This document shows, one piece after another, positions 52,212 to 61,959 of a stretch of 64,000 nt of DNA (position 1 is its first letter; every line of letters starts with the position of its first letter). The notes beneath the pieces are model-generated. The model was not told the origin of the DNA, searched no databases, and saw only the letters and a program-made list of their open reading frames with translations. A program made the position numbers and the translations under genes. The stretch is taken from positions 62,001 through 126,000 of the forward strand of contig NZ_JAPTGB010000003.1 of NCBI RefSeq assembly GCF_026891975.1, read 5' to 3'. The stretch is from Methanocorpusculum petauri (GTDB lineage Archaea > Halobacteriota > Methanomicrobia > Methanomicrobiales > Methanocorpusculaceae).

Positions 52212-53147
52212 TCACATTTTTTGCATCAGGGCTTGCTTTTTTTTCTTGGTGATCCGGTTATTCAGCTCCGCATCTTCGTCACCGCAGTAGGAGAGGGCGG
52301 TGTCGAATGCGGCGATGGCATCATCGGTTTCGCCGAGCTGCAGGAGTTCATAGCCTTTGTTGTACCAGATGTCAGGGGCTTTTGGGAGCGCAATCAGGAC
52401 GCGGCGGAAGCAATCATGAGCTTCGAGATGTTTTCCCAGACAGCTGAGTGCCAGTCCCTTATTGTTCATGGCACCGGTCATGGTACGATCATATTTGAGC
52501 GCACGGTCGTATCTGGCGATGGCCTCTTCGTACTTTCCAAGATCACGGAATGCATTTCCACAGTTAAAGTAACTTACCGCGTGCCCCGGTGCAATTTCGA
52601 TGACGGCCGAATAACATGCAATGGCGTCTTCGAGTTTACCTGCGTCGTAGAGCATGGTTGCCCGGTTGAACCAGTGTTCCGGTGCCCGGGGTTCTGCGTT
52701 GCAGACCCGGGTCATGATGTTATCTGCTTCTTTGTAGTTCCCTTTTTCAGCGAGCATTCGCGCGCGGCTGGTCAGATATACAACATTATCCGGTTCATAC
52801 CGGAGTGCTTCGATAAAACACAGGTCAGCTGCCTCAATATCGCCGAAAGTTGCAAGAGCATCGCCTTTGTTGTGATAATAGACGGCGGTTTTTGGTCGGA
52901 GTTCGATCGCTTTGTCATAGCAGGTTATTGCCTCGGTTCGTTTTCCCTGCATTGAAAGAATGCGTCCCTTGTCGTTCCACGCGGGTGCGTTGGACGGGTC
53001 GGCAGCAAGTGCCTCATCAAGGCACCAGAGTGCATCACTGTACCGGTTGTACTGCAGGTAGGAAAGTGCCTCGCTGTATTTTCGGGCTGCTGCTGCTCCT
53101 GCATCTTCGTTCGTACCGGTTTTTTTGATCCGGTCAAAAAGTCCCAT
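52212..53147 (-). CDS. Tetratricopeptide repeat protein
   Basis: The product is about 311 residues with seven TPR units of 34 residues, such as PAWNDKGRILSMQGKRTEAI and VSYFNCGNAFRDLGKYEEAI. It starts MGLFDRIKKTGTNED, with no signal, so it is cytoplasmic. TPR arrays bind protein partners; the partner is unknown. The longer upstream frame has Arg/Pro-rich non-family sequence and is not used. Confidence 0.9.
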   Translation of the reverse strand: MGLFDRIKKTGTNEDAGAAAARKYSEALSYLQYNRYSDALWCLDEALAADPSNAPAWNDKGRILSMQGKRTEAITCYDKAIELRPKTAVYYHNKGDALATFGDIEAADLCFIEALRYEPDNVVYLTSRARMLAEKGNYKEADNIMTRVCNAEPRAPEHWFNRATMLYDAGKLEDAIACYSAVIEIAPGHAVSYFNCGNAFRDLGKYEEAIARYDRALKYDRTMTGAMNNKGLALSCLGKHLEAHDCFRRVLIALPKAPDIWYNKGYELLQLGETDDAIAAFDTALSYCGDEDAELNNRITKKKKQALMQKM

Positions 53148-53384
53148 GGGTGATCTTACATATCTGAGGCGATGAGGGATAGCCTTTTCCGCCTGCGATT
53201 TCCTTTTTTCTAATGCAGAGTCTCCGGTTTCTGTCTGCGGCAGATACAGGGGATAGACAAAATATGAAAATTCCGGCTGAAAAACCGTTTTTTTGGTTCG
53301 GACCGGTTGATGACAAGTAGTCCGTCCCGGGCAGGCAGGCACGCCCTCCTGCCCGATACAGGAGATTTTTATAATTCCGGATGA

Positions 53385-53906
53385 TTATTCAGCGGCAGTA
53401 TCGGTCATACGTGCGACAACCGTTGCCACATATCTGCCGAAGTTGACACCGTGTTCAATGTCTGTCTCACGTAACTGGCCGTCCGCTGCAAGCCCATAGT
53501 GACCACCGGAGTGTTCTTCATTTCCTTCCGAGTTTGCGATAGGATCGCCAACCACAATCATGCCGTGAATAAGCATGGCCTGAACGATGGAGAGGATTGC
53601 CGTTTCTTTGCCGCCGGTACGATCGCCTGCCGTGGTGAAGGCTGCACCGACCTTTCCGCAGAGCCGCCCGCGGACAAAGGTCGTATCATCGATCAGTTCC
53701 TTGAACTCGGAAGCAACTCCGCCGAAATACACCGGAGATCCAAGAATAATACCATCATACCGGACAAAATCGCTTGCCGTCACGCGGTTGAATGCAAGCA
53801 CGTCAACCTTTATTCCGGGAATCTCTGCAGCGCCGCGGCCGATGGCCTCGGCAAGCAGTTTTGTTTTGCCCGTGCGGCTGTAGCAGGTGATAAGTATCGA
53901 TGCCAT
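53385..53906 (-). CDS. Flavodoxin-like protein
   Basis: The product is 173 residues of the WrbA/flavodoxin fold. The FMN phosphate loop is ITCYSRTGKTKLLAEAI; the isoalloxazine region is GSPVYFGGVASEFKELIDD, followed by KVGAAFTTAGDRTGGKETAI. Such proteins carry two electrons or reduce quinones. No partner gene is adjacent. Confidence 0.9.
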   Translation of the reverse strand: MASILITCYSRTGKTKLLAEAIGRGAAEIPGIKVDVLAFNRVTASDFVRYDGIILGSPVYFGGVASEFKELIDDTTFVRGRLCGKVGAAFTTAGDRTGGKETAILSIVQAMLIHGMIVVGDPIANSEGNEEHSGGHYGLAADGQLRETDIEHGVNFGRYVATVVARMTDTAAE

Positions 53907-53992
53907 TTCTTCGTAATATGTATCGTCCGTCAGGCTTTAAAGTTCAGCATTGGGTATCAGCTGAGATAAACAGGTTTAATATTCCTGCACCT

Positions 53993-54340
53993 TCAGGGCT
54001 GTCCTCCCTCGTACTCCGGTTCCTCCTCATCCACCCCGTCCTTATAGTACCAGAGATCGTATGTCTCATACTCTCCAAGCTCCTGCGCAATCCGCACCGC
54101 AAGTGTGTGCCAGCATGATTTCCCGTACAGCCGCGCCTCACAGCTGCAGAAATCCCCCTCCACATAATACTCCCCTGAGTTGCCGACCACCACAAAATAA
54201 TCCCGGTATTTTTTCACGCGGCGGTCACGGACCGCATCAACCGCATCGCTGCCGCGTTTCCCGTAGGCATGTACAAATGCCTGCCGCACCGTCTCATTCA
54301 GAGACCGTTCCGTTTTCAGAACCTGCCAGGGATGAATCAT
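53993..54340 (-). CDS. SWIM zinc-finger protein
   Basis: The product is 115 residues with the SWIM motif CSCEARLYGKSCWH (CxC, eight residues, CxH) at about 68-81. The C-terminal tail is acidic. SWIM proteins bind DNA or protein; archaeal stand-alone ones are poorly known. It overlaps the Nif3-like gene stop by four bases (ATGA), so they are co-expressed. Confidence 0.85.
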   Translation of the reverse strand: MIHPWQVLKTERSLNETVRQAFVHAYGKRGSDAVDAVRDRRVKKYRDYFVVVGNSGEYYVEGDFCSCEARLYGKSCWHTLAVRIAQELGEYETYDLWYYKDGVDEEEPEYEGGQP

Positions 54341-55044
54341 GGAATAAGGGATGTCTCAGGAATATCCTCGATAAATATCCAGCCTTCCCGCTGTGCCAGC
54401 GCACGCATACCGGGTGCTTCCAATGCGTAATGTGTCGCCTCGATACAGGGAATCGGCGACTCGCGGGCGATGTTGTACTTCAGTTCGGAGGCAAGATATG
54501 CCTCAGCTCCGAGTTCGGCTGCTTCCTCGATCAGCTCCCAGTCAAAGGCCGACCCTCCCGCAACCGCAAGCCGGGTCACCTCGCTCACCTCACCCCAGAC
54601 ACGAAGGCCGCATCCGAGAATCTCTGCAATCTCGGCAAATGGTTTCGTCATCGTGCCGACGATCTCAAGCGATCCCTTCACGCGGTCGGTCAGACCGAGC
54701 AGATCCGCAAGTGCATCATTGATGCCGCCGTCCGCATGGTCGAAGTTCGTGTGCATTGCATACAGATTGATATTATTTGCAAGAAGCGGCCGGGCGATAT
54801 CTGCGTTCCTGCCGCAGATTCCGTGCATCGGTGCCCAGAACGCCGGATGGTGCACCACCAGCGCATCAACCCCGAGTTCGGCTGCCATCTCCGCAACATG
54901 GGGCGTTGCATCCAGAGCGCAGGCAACTGTCTCAATGCTTGCCGTACCTTCCAGAATCAGACCGATACGGCCCTCATCAAACTCCTCCGCAAGAGCAGGC
55001 GGAGCGATGGTCTCAAGTTTTTGGATGAACTCACCGATGTACAT
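54337..55044 (-). CDS. Nif3-like dinuclear metal-centre protein
   Basis: The product is 235 residues, the archaeal short form of the Nif3/DUF34 family. Metal ligands are seen in DALVVHHPAFW, AMHTNFDHADGGIN and the late CIEATHYALEAPGM. The fold suggests a hydrolase or cyclohydrolase-like role, which is not established. It precedes the SWIM gene. Confidence 0.9.
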   Translation of the reverse strand: MYIGEFIQKLETIAPPALAEEFDEGRIGLILEGTASIETVACALDATPHVAEMAAELGVDALVVHHPAFWAPMHGICGRNADIARPLLANNINLYAMHTNFDHADGGINDALADLLGLTDRVKGSLEIVGTMTKPFAEIAEILGCGLRVWGEVSEVTRLAVAGGSAFDWELIEEAAELGAEAYLASELKYNIARESPIPCIEATHYALEAPGMRALAQREGWIFIEDIPETSLIP

Positions 55045-55114
55045 TAGATAGATATTGGTTCTGCGGGATTAATAAGTCACTTTATATACATGGAGCAGGG
55101 AGATATTAGACTAT

Positions 55115-56623
55115 ATGTACAAATCCATCGACGATATTAACGAACATATCCGCGATGGAAGTGTGCGGGTTGTAACAGCCGAAGAGATGCCGGACATCGT
55201 CGACGAACTCGGCGTGTCAGGAGCACTCCGGGAAGTGGATGTTGTCACAACCGGCACCTTCGGCGCGATGTGCTCGTCAGGGGCGTTCCTCAACTTCGGA
55301 CACCCGGAGATCCCCATCCGTATGGAGAAAATGTGGCTCAACAATGTTGAGGCATATGCGGGTGTTGCAGCGGTTGACTGCTATCTCGGGGCAACACAGG
55401 AGTCAATAACCCGCGGAGACGATTACGGAGGTGCCCATGTGATCGAAGACCTGATTGCAGGCCGGTCGGTTGAACTGCACGCCCGTGCCAAAGGCACGGA
55501 CTGCTACCCCCGCCAGTCCCTTACCAACGAGTTCACCTTATCCGATCTCAATCAGGCGATCATGGTCAACCCGCGGAACTCCTATCAGTGTTACAACGCG
55601 GCAACGAATATGGGTGACCATGCGGTCAAAACTTATATGGGGTATCTCCTGCCCGGTCATCGCAATATCACCTACTCAGGAGCAGGAGCTCTTTCGCCCC
55701 TGACAAACGATCCGACATTCTCAGTGATAGGTTCTGGGACCCCGATCTTCCTTGGCGGTGCAAACGGAACGGTCGTCGGTGAAGGAACCCAGCACTCGCC
55801 GGGCGCAGGATTCGGTACGCTGATGACGACCGGCGACATGAAGGAGATGTCAACCGACTATATCCGTGCCGCAACGATGACCGGTTATGGGGTGACGATG
55901 TATGTGGGTGTGGGTGTCCCGATCCCGCTGTTAAACGAGGAGATCGTGAAGCACACGGCAGTGCGGGACGAGGATCTTACAACCAGCATTGTGGACTACG
56001 GCACACCGGTCCGTGACCGGCCGGTGGTGCGCGAGGTGACGTATGCGGAGCTGAAGAGCGGGGCGGTTGAGATCAACGGCGAGGAGATCAGAACATCGCC
56101 TCTGTCCAGCTACAAAAAGGCACGCGAAGTTGCAGCCGAGCTGAAGGGAAGAATTGAAGCGGGAACGTTTACGATGGCGCTTGCAACCCGTCCGATCAAT
56201 GCAACGAAGAGGAACAAGCCGATGGCCGAGCATGGGGTTGTCCGCCGCGTGAGTGAGATGATGGTGGGCACGTTTGTGACCATCACCGGCGAGGAAAGTG
56301 TCAAGGAGGCGGCAAACCGTCTGCTGAAAGGAAACACGAACCATCTGCCGGTGATCGACTCAGAAAACCGGCTGATCGGGATTGTGACGACGTTTGATAT
56401 CTCCAAAGCGTTCGCCCGCGACGAGGAGGATCAGAAAGTGTCGGAGATTATGACCCGCAGCGTGATTACGGCGCTGCCGGACGAACCGGTGGATCTTGCC
56501 GCACGCAGGCTGCAACTGAACAACATCGGTGCACTGGTGGTTATTGATACGGCAAAGAAGGTGCTCGGCATGCTGAACTCCTATGATCTCGGTGATCTGG
56601 TGGGAGAGAGGTGGCACAAATGA
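55115..56623 (+). CDS. Homocysteine-forming sulfur-insertion protein (DUF39-CBS)
   Basis: The product is 502 residues: DUF39 domain (about 1-370, VTTGTFGAMCSSGAFLNFGH and the Cys-bearing NPRNSYQCYNAATN) followed by a CBS pair (GNTNHLPVIDSENRLIGIVT). In Methanosarcina acetivorans the orthologue (MA1821) with its ferredoxin partner turns aspartate semialdehyde into homocysteine. TATATACATGG upstream suggests a TATA box about 30 bases before ATG 55115. The next gene overlaps by four bases. Confidence 0.93.
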   Translation: MYKSIDDINEHIRDGSVRVVTAEEMPDIVDELGVSGALREVDVVTTGTFGAMCSSGAFLNFGHPEIPIRMEKMWLNNVEAYAGVAAVDCYLGATQESITRGDDYGGAHVIEDLIAGRSVELHARAKGTDCYPRQSLTNEFTLSDLNQAIMVNPRNSYQCYNAATNMGDHAVKTYMGYLLPGHRNITYSGAGALSPLTNDPTFSVIGSGTPIFLGGANGTVVGEGTQHSPGAGFGTLMTTGDMKEMSTDYIRAATMTGYGVTMYVGVGVPIPLLNEEIVKHTAVRDEDLTTSIVDYGTPVRDRPVVREVTYAELKSGAVEINGEEIRTSPLSSYKKAREVAAELKGRIEAGTFTMALATRPINATKRNKPMAEHGVVRRVSEMMVGTFVTITGEESVKEAANRLLKGNTNHLPVIDSENRLIGIVTTFDISKAFARDEEDQKVSEIMTRSVITALPDEPVDLAARRLQLNNIGALVVIDTAKKVLGMLNSYDLGDLVGERWHK

Positions 56624-57006
56624 AACTGATGGTAACCTTTGACAGCGACGGGGTGCAGGAGGCGAACATTGCGAATGCAATTCTTGCTTCCGGCGTTCCG
56701 GTGAATGTGGAACGGGCGCAGATCGATGGCGATGACGGCTGGACACTGCTGGATGTGAAAGATGCAGATGCGGAGAAGTTCATCGAGGCACTAAAGCATC
56801 CCGGCGTTACCGTGAAGATTCAGCGGGATGCAGTTTCGCACAATCTGACGGAGTGCGTTGACTGCGGTCTGTGCATCAGCATCTGCCAGAAAAAGGTGTT
56901 TTCCTTTGATGATTCCTGGCAGCTGCAGGTCAACTCGGAACGCTGTGTTCTGTGCGGGCGGTGTGCAATGTACTGTCCGCAGCGTGCGTTAAGTCTGCAG
57001 AAATGA
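56620..57006 (+). CDS. NIL-domain ferredoxin partner of the homocysteine system
   Basis: The product is about 128 residues: an N-terminal NIL domain (MKLMVTFDSDGVQEANIANA) and two 4Fe-4S motifs (CVDCGLCISIC and CVLCGRCAMYC, each closed by a Cys-Pro or Cys-Gln-Lys). It corresponds to MA1822, which supplies electrons or sulfur for homocysteine synthesis. It starts as ATGA on the DUF39 stop, so translation is coupled. Confidence 0.93.
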   Translation: MKLMVTFDSDGVQEANIANAILASGVPVNVERAQIDGDDGWTLLDVKDADAEKFIEALKHPGVTVKIQRDAVSHNLTECVDCGLCISICQKKVFSFDDSWQLQVNSERCVLCGRCAMYCPQRALSLQK

Positions 57007-57713
57007 TTCGCGAGCATTTCGAGTTTCACCAGACGATTACGACGATCCTCGCCGAGGATCCCACCCATATTGTGGCGGCGAAGGCGGGAATGATTGCAGG
57101 CCGGGCGGACCTTGAGTCCTATATCCGTGCCGATCCTTTTTTTGGAACTTCCTACTCGCCGGTGCCGGCGGAGTCTGATGCGCCGCTGATTGTGCGGCGG
57201 ATGGCGGCAGCGGCAGCCGAGGCGGATGTCGGGCCGATGGCGGCGGTTGCAGCGGCGATTGCGTGGGCCGGGGTAGAGAGTATGATTTCCGCGGGTGCCG
57301 CGTTTGGTCTGATTGACAATGGCGGTGATATTGTGTTTACCGCAGCCGACCGGCCGGTACGTGCGGGTCTGTATGCAGGGACCGCCCCTGTGTCGGGAAA
57401 GTATGCATTTGTCCTGCCCCCGGCTCCCGGTATCCGGGCGGTGTGCACCTCGTCTGCGACGGTCGGACCGTCGGTTTCGTTCGGGGTTGCGGATGCGGTG
57501 GCGGTGTTTTCCCGCGATCCGGCGAAAGCGGATGCCTGGGCAACGGGGCTGTGCAATGACCTCCGTCCAACGAACGAAGGGATTGTACTGCCGGACGGAA
57601 CGGCAGTTGACGCGGTGTATGCGGTTATCGGGGAATGGACTGCGGCATGGGGAGAGGTCCCGGAGATGGTTCCTGCTGCCGTCCGCTATGATATGATTAC
57701 GAAAGGGGAGTAG
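57003..57713 (+). CDS. UPF0280 (ApbE-like) protein
   Basis: The product is 236 residues of the UPF0280 family, a distant relative of ApbE flavin transferases. Conserved are MAAVAAAIAWAGVESMISAG, the DNGGDIVFTA loop and ATVGPSVSFGVADAVAVFSR, with DPAKADAWATGLCNDL near the end. It overlaps the ferredoxin stop by four bases and is the third gene of the homocysteine operon. Its role in that pathway is not proven. Confidence 0.9.
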   Translation: MIREHFEFHQTITTILAEDPTHIVAAKAGMIAGRADLESYIRADPFFGTSYSPVPAESDAPLIVRRMAAAAAEADVGPMAAVAAAIAWAGVESMISAGAAFGLIDNGGDIVFTAADRPVRAGLYAGTAPVSGKYAFVLPPAPGIRAVCTSSATVGPSVSFGVADAVAVFSRDPAKADAWATGLCNDLRPTNEGIVLPDGTAVDAVYAVIGEWTAAWGEVPEMVPAAVRYDMITKGE

Positions 57714-57715
57714 GA

Positions 57716-58126
57716 TTATGCCGAGCAGTGCTCGCGGGCAAAGTCTGCGGCACGGTCGTATGCTCCCTCTCCGGTGAAGGCTGCGAGGATTTTTTCCCCG
57801 TCCCAGACACCGATGAAAAACAGTTTTTTGGATCGATCAAATCCCATAATCAGCTCCGCAAGTTCAACCGGCAGTATTTTGATGCCGTGCAGGAGCTGTG
57901 AGGACGGTTCAAGCAGGAGGATATCGTACACGTCAATGTCAGGGACTTCGCCAAAGGCGTACATGTAGGTCTGCGCTGCATTCGTCAGATCAGAGGTACA
58001 GAGCTGAACCGCAACGTCCGGATCAAGTTCGCGCATCAGCCGGGCAAGTTCTGCATCATCGTCTTCACAGGCATCGTAGAGGGAGTCGGCAAGAAGCGTC
58101 AGCTCTGCATCGGTCATCACAGTCAT
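57716..58126 (-). CDS. Hypothetical acidic protein
   Basis: I do not recognise this 136-residue protein. It is acidic, with helices (ADSLYDACEDDDAELARLMR) and later strands (KLFFIGVWDGEKILAAFTGE). No Cys clusters or membrane segments are seen. Its stop lies two bases from the UPF0280 stop (convergent), so the two genes share a terminator region. It may be specific to this order of methanogens. Confidence 0.6.
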   Translation of the reverse strand: MTVMTDAELTLLADSLYDACEDDDAELARLMRELDPDVAVQLCTSDLTNAAQTYMYAFGEVPDIDVYDILLLEPSSQLLHGIKILPVELAELIMGFDRSKKLFFIGVWDGEKILAAFTGEGAYDRAADFAREHCSA

Positions 58127-58162
58127 TTGCTGTGTAGTATTCGTAGTTCTCAGATGAATAAT

Positions 58163-58915
58163 CTATGCCGATGGTTTCTGCATTCGGACAAATTTATAAT
58201 CCTTCAGGAGTTTTTCGTACTTCCGCATCAGGTCTCTATCGTCCTGGGAAAGGTTTCCCCCTGAGTCAATGGCCTGTTTAAGGAGATCCTCGTTGTTGTC
58301 CAGGACCGCAAGGAAGAGGTCTATATTGGGATCCTCTACACCTTTTTTCTCTTTGAGGTAACGGAATGCATCTTTGACATAGTCATCACTGTAGGTTATC
58401 CGGTCTTTCACCGCATTAACAGCTGTCTTTGAAAGCCTTTCCACACTGTCCCCGGAGATTTCAGGGAGAAGTGCATAGATGTTGTTTTTCAGATTCAGCA
58501 GTTCGTCATGATATTGTTTGCTGATTCTACTGAGTTCTTTTTCGGCATTGTGAGCAGCAAAACCAATGGTGATACCATCCTGCCGGTTAAGAATAATCAG
58601 AAGCTCCACGTACAGTACAGTTTTGTCACCATTCTGGTTAATCAGGTATTCGATCGCAAGCCAGGTGGGACTTAACAGGAAGTCGCTGATGATTTTCTTT
58701 TCAGCATCGAATCCAAGATTTTTCATGTCGTTCCGGTATGATGATTTGGTGATAATGGATTTCAGGGCTGTGTCGAGCTTTACCAGATCTTCTTTGGTAT
58801 CCTCACGTGTCCGGTGTTCAAACTCCTGTAGTTTTTTGTTCTGGGTAAATCCATAGATGCTGGAGATGATGCTGACCACAAGGGAGGTGAATGCAACAAC
58901 GACGGTGAGTTCCAT
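58163..58915 (-). CDS. Membrane-anchored helical protein of unknown function
   Basis: The product is about 250 residues. One membrane helix (VVVAFTSLVVSIISSIYGF) at the N-terminus is followed by a charged, helical cytoplasmic part with likely coiled coils (NKKLQEFEHRTREDTKEDLV and later AEKELSRISKQYHDELLNLK). It is AT-richer than its neighbours, which suggests transfer. I do not know a family. The start is the Met before ELTVVVAF; the earlier frame is not needed. Confidence 0.55.
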   Translation of the reverse strand: MELTVVVAFTSLVVSIISSIYGFTQNKKLQEFEHRTREDTKEDLVKLDTALKSIITKSSYRNDMKNLGFDAEKKIISDFLLSPTWLAIEYLINQNGDKTVLYVELLIILNRQDGITIGFAAHNAEKELSRISKQYHDELLNLKNNIYALLPEISGDSVERLSKTAVNAVKDRITYSDDYVKDAFRYLKEKKGVEDPNIDLFLAVLDNNEDLLKQAIDSGGNLSQDDRDLMRKYEKLLKDYKFVRMQKPSA

Positions 58916-59019
58916 ATCTATGAATGTTACCTTTGACAGTGATAAGAGGGCTGTTTGTGACAAAGTACAGGACGCCAAGCATGCAACCTTAATCTCTTCT
59001 GCGTTCAAACTGTTACCTC

Positions 59020-59337
59020 ATGAAGGAGGAGACGACCCATACCGGGGAATGGAGTGGTTGCAGCAGCGACAGTGCCATTGACTGGGCACTCTACCACATG
59101 CTGACCGATGAAAAGCCGGTGATGATTACAGAACTGGTGCAACGATCAGGATGGAGCCGGGATGTCGTGGCGGAATCCCTGTCCCGGCTGGAGGCCAACT
59201 GCCTGATTGCAGTTATGGGCGAGTCGGTCAGTCTCCTGAGTTTATCGGACATGCTGATGCTGAATGAGATGATGCATGCTCCTGATATGCCGGTCTATAT
59301 TGAAAACGGAGTTATCAAGGCGAAGAAACAATGCTGA
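59020..59337 (+). CDS. Small winged-helix regulator
   Basis: The product is 105 residues. Residues 20-75 form a winged helix ([20 protein letters not shown], then [20 protein letters not shown]), as in archaeal ArsR/MarR-like regulators. It is the first gene of an overlapping chain; its last seven bases overlap Trm56. It may regulate this chain, which I infer only from position. Confidence 0.7.
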   Translation: MKEETTHTGEWSGCSSDSAIDWALYHMLTDEKPVMITELVQRSGWSRDVVAESLSRLEANCLIAVMGESVSLLSLSDMLMLNEMMHAPDMPVYIENGVIKAKKQC

Positions 59338-59885
59338 AACCAGAATCCTATATCCTACGAATCGGCCACCGGCCGGAACGCGACCAGCGGGTCACGACAC
59401 ACGTCGGACTGAGTTCCCGGGCGCTCGGGGCGAGCGGAATGTATCTTGCCGCAGATGATCAGAAGGTTGCCGACAGCATTGCGGACGTTGCGCACCGGTT
59501 TGGCGGTACCTACTTCTGCGAGAATAATGTTAAGTGGAAGAGCTGTATCAATAATTTCAAACGAAACGGCGGGAAGGTTGTGCACCTTACCATGTACGGT
59601 CTGCGGCTGCAGGACGTGATATCCGAAATCCGTACCGAGGAAAAAATTCTGGTCGTGGTGGGTGCCGAGAAGGTGCCGGGAGATATGTATGAACTCGCTG
59701 ACTACAATGTGGCGGTTGCCAACCAGCCGCACTCGGAGATTTCTGCTCTTGCGCTGTTTCTGGATCATCTGTATGAAGGTGCGGAACTGGAACTGGCGTT
59801 TCCGGATGCGGAACTTGAGGTGCTGCCGACCGCAATTGGCAAAACGACCGTCAAGCACGATGAACACCACGGTGACGAAGCGTGA
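59331..59885 (+). CDS. trm56: tRNA (cytidine-56 2'-O)-methyltransferase
   Basis: The enzyme methylates the T-loop of archaeal tRNAs. The protein is 184 residues of the SPOUT class. Family features include [20 protein letters not shown] and SRALGA at the start, [12 protein letters not shown] in the middle and the AdoMet-knot region [20 protein letters not shown]. It overlaps the ATP-grasp gene by four bases. Confidence 0.94.
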   Translation: MLKPESYILRIGHRPERDQRVTTHVGLSSRALGASGMYLAADDQKVADSIADVAHRFGGTYFCENNVKWKSCINNFKRNGGKVVHLTMYGLRLQDVISEIRTEEKILVVVGAEKVPGDMYELADYNVAVANQPHSEISALALFLDHLYEGAELELAFPDAELEVLPTAIGKTTVKHDEHHGDEA

Positions 59886-60958
59886 GTCCGTCGGTACTGG
59901 TTGCCGGATACACAACCCGTCACGTGGCAAAGTCTGCGGCGCGTGCAGGGTATGACGTGTATGCGGTGGATCACTTCTGTGATCAGGATCTGCTCTGGTG
60001 TACAAAGGATGCGATGGCATTTGATGAGCTGGATGAACTGCCGTTTGCCATTGAGGAGATGCTCTCACGACATGATATCGACTGTGTGGTGACGACATCA
60101 GGTGCGGAGCTTTTGGATGTGCCGGACCGGCTGGGCACCGCTCCGGAGATTGCGGCACGGTTTATGGATAAGGGGAAGACTCAGGAGTTTTTTGAGTCTC
60201 TCGATGTTCCGGTTCCCCGGAGGCTTTCTGACGGCGAGTATCCTGCGATGATGAAGACGCTGTCGGGTGCCGGCGGATGGCGGAATGCGGTAGTTCACAG
60301 TGACGTGGAGCGCGCGTACTGGGAGGAGTTTGCGGAGCACGAACCGTTTATGATGCAGGAGGTGATTACGGGTGTTCCGGCAAGTGTTTCCTGTGTGGGC
60401 ACGGGAAATGCGGCAAAAGCAGTTGCAGCAAATGAACAGATTCTCCGCGGAGGGGAGAACTGTGCCTATGCGTTTTCGGGATCAGTTACACCCTGTACGC
60501 ACCCGATGACCAAACGGATGATGGCAGTTGCTGAAGAGATTGTTGCCGCAAGCGGATGCGTGGGGTCGGTCGGGGTGGATTTTGTTCTGACGGATACGGA
60601 AGCCTACGCAATTGAGGTGAACCCGCGGTTTCAGGGAACGGTGGAGACGGTGGAAGCAGCGACCGGTGTGAATTTGTTCCGGCTGCATGCGGATGCATGC
60701 CGCGGGATACTGCCTGATGCTGTGCCAAAACCCAGACAGGTCTGCGTGCGGAAAATTCTTGCGGCTCCGGAGCCGCTGGTGATGCGTGCTGACATGCGGG
60801 AGCTGGCAGGAACGATCACCGACATTCCGCATCCGGGGACGGTGTTTGAGGAGGGAGAAGTGATGTTTTCGGTTCTCGGGTGCGGAAAGTCGCGGGAGGA
60901 TGCGTTTGTGTCTCTGGATAAACATATTACAGACGCCGTCCAACATATAAAGACATGA
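59882..60958 (+). CDS. ATP-grasp family ligase
   Basis: The product is 358 residues. It has a Rossmann-like N-terminus ([20 protein letters not shown]), an ATP-grasp core with [20 protein letters not shown] and the metal-binding [20 protein letters not shown], and a C-terminal domain. GTG 59882 overlaps the Trm56 stop. ATP-grasp enzymes join acids to amines or thiols; methanogens use such enzymes in cofactor building, but the substrate here is unknown. Confidence 0.82.
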   Translation: MSPSVLVAGYTTRHVAKSAARAGYDVYAVDHFCDQDLLWCTKDAMAFDELDELPFAIEEMLSRHDIDCVVTTSGAELLDVPDRLGTAPEIAARFMDKGKTQEFFESLDVPVPRRLSDGEYPAMMKTLSGAGGWRNAVVHSDVERAYWEEFAEHEPFMMQEVITGVPASVSCVGTGNAAKAVAANEQILRGGENCAYAFSGSVTPCTHPMTKRMMAVAEEIVAASGCVGSVGVDFVLTDTEAYAIEVNPRFQGTVETVEAATGVNLFRLHADACRGILPDAVPKPRQVCVRKILAAPEPLVMRADMRELAGTITDIPHPGTVFEEGEVMFSVLGCGKSREDAFVSLDKHITDAVQHIKT

Positions 60959-61476
60959 TGGCGATCACTGAGGAACAGCTGCAAAATCCGGCAATATTCC
61001 AGTATCTTCTGAAACTCGTGGGTGAGGAGGGGATTGAACTTCTCCGCCGCTGCCCGAACGAGGAGTTGAGCGATGAGGATATTGCGGCGAGGACGGAGAT
61101 CAACTTAAACTCCGTGCGCCATACGCTGTATAATCTCTATGAGCACCGGCTGGCGGAATACCGCAGAATTAAAAATAATGAGACGGGATGGCTGACGTAT
61201 CTGTGGATTATGCGGATGGATAATCTGAATCTGGTTCTGCGCTCGGAGATGGAGACGGTGGTGGGAAAGCTGTCAGCGCGCCTGCAGTATGATGAGGCGA
61301 ACGACTTTTATCAGTGCAAGAACTGCGGTTTGATGACGACGTTTAATAATGCGTGTACGACAAACTTCGCCTGCGAGCAGTGCGGCGAGATGCTGGTGCA
61401 TTTCGATGATGAACTGCTGGTATCAGCACTGAAGAGCCGCGTTGAGAAGATGCGCGAGGCTCTTTCGGATGCCTGA
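60955..61476 (+). CDS. tfe: Transcription initiation factor TFE alpha
   Basis: The product is 173 residues: an N-terminal winged helix (LLRRCPNEELSDEDIAARTE followed by INLNSVRHTLYNLYEHRL) and a C-terminal zinc ribbon (CKNCGLM, then CEQCGEML). TFE helps open promoters. It overlaps the ATP-grasp stop by four bases; ATG 60958 is an equally good start one codon on. An internal TATAAAG-like element near 60944-60951 may give it a separate promoter. Confidence 0.95.
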   Translation: MMAITEEQLQNPAIFQYLLKLVGEEGIELLRRCPNEELSDEDIAARTEINLNSVRHTLYNLYEHRLAEYRRIKNNETGWLTYLWIMRMDNLNLVLRSEMETVVGKLSARLQYDEANDFYQCKNCGLMTTFNNACTTNFACEQCGEMLVHFDDELLVSALKSRVEKMREALSDA

Positions 61477-61951
61477 GAATCCGTATTCTCAGATTCTTTT
61501 TTCTGCGGGCTGCGACTCCGGCGTGGTTCGGCATTGTGAGGTTGTTGCATCAGTTGCATCACGGTTTTCCGGTGATTCGGTGGATTCCGAACTGGTCCGG
61601 GCAGGATCGATGATGCATGATATCGGACGGTCAGTGACCCATGATATTTCCCATGCGCAGGAGGGGGCACGGATATGCTGCGAGCGGGGCGAACGTGAGA
61701 TTCTGACGGAGATTGTGCGCCGGCATACGGGAGCGGGTCTGGATGCGGATGAGTGTACGCTTCTCGGACTTTCTCCGATGGATTGTGTGCCGCAGACACT
61801 GGAGGAGAAGATTGTGGCGCATGCGGATAATCTGGTGAAGGGTTCAACGGTAATTTCCATTGAGGAGCGTATGATGCGAATTGCGGATCTGTCAGGCCGA
61901 TCAAAAAAGAAAATATGGCGGCTTGCAATGGAAGTTGAGCTGCTTGGATAA
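61469..61951 (+). CDS. HD-domain phosphohydrolase
   Basis: The product is about 160 residues with the HD metal motif: VVRHCEVVASVA, then GSMMHDIGRSVTHDISHAQE (HD pair) and late AHADNLVKGS (the D of the last motif). It belongs to the small archaeal HD group (TIGR00295-like). The start overlaps the TFE stop by eight bases. Substrate unknown. Confidence 0.85.
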   Translation: MPENPYSQILFSAGCDSGVVRHCEVVASVASRFSGDSVDSELVRAGSMMHDIGRSVTHDISHAQEGARICCERGEREILTEIVRRHTGAGLDADECTLLGLSPMDCVPQTLEEKIVAHADNLVKGSTVISIEERMMRIADLSGRSKKKIWRLAMEVELLG

Positions 61952-61959
61952 CACCGGAC

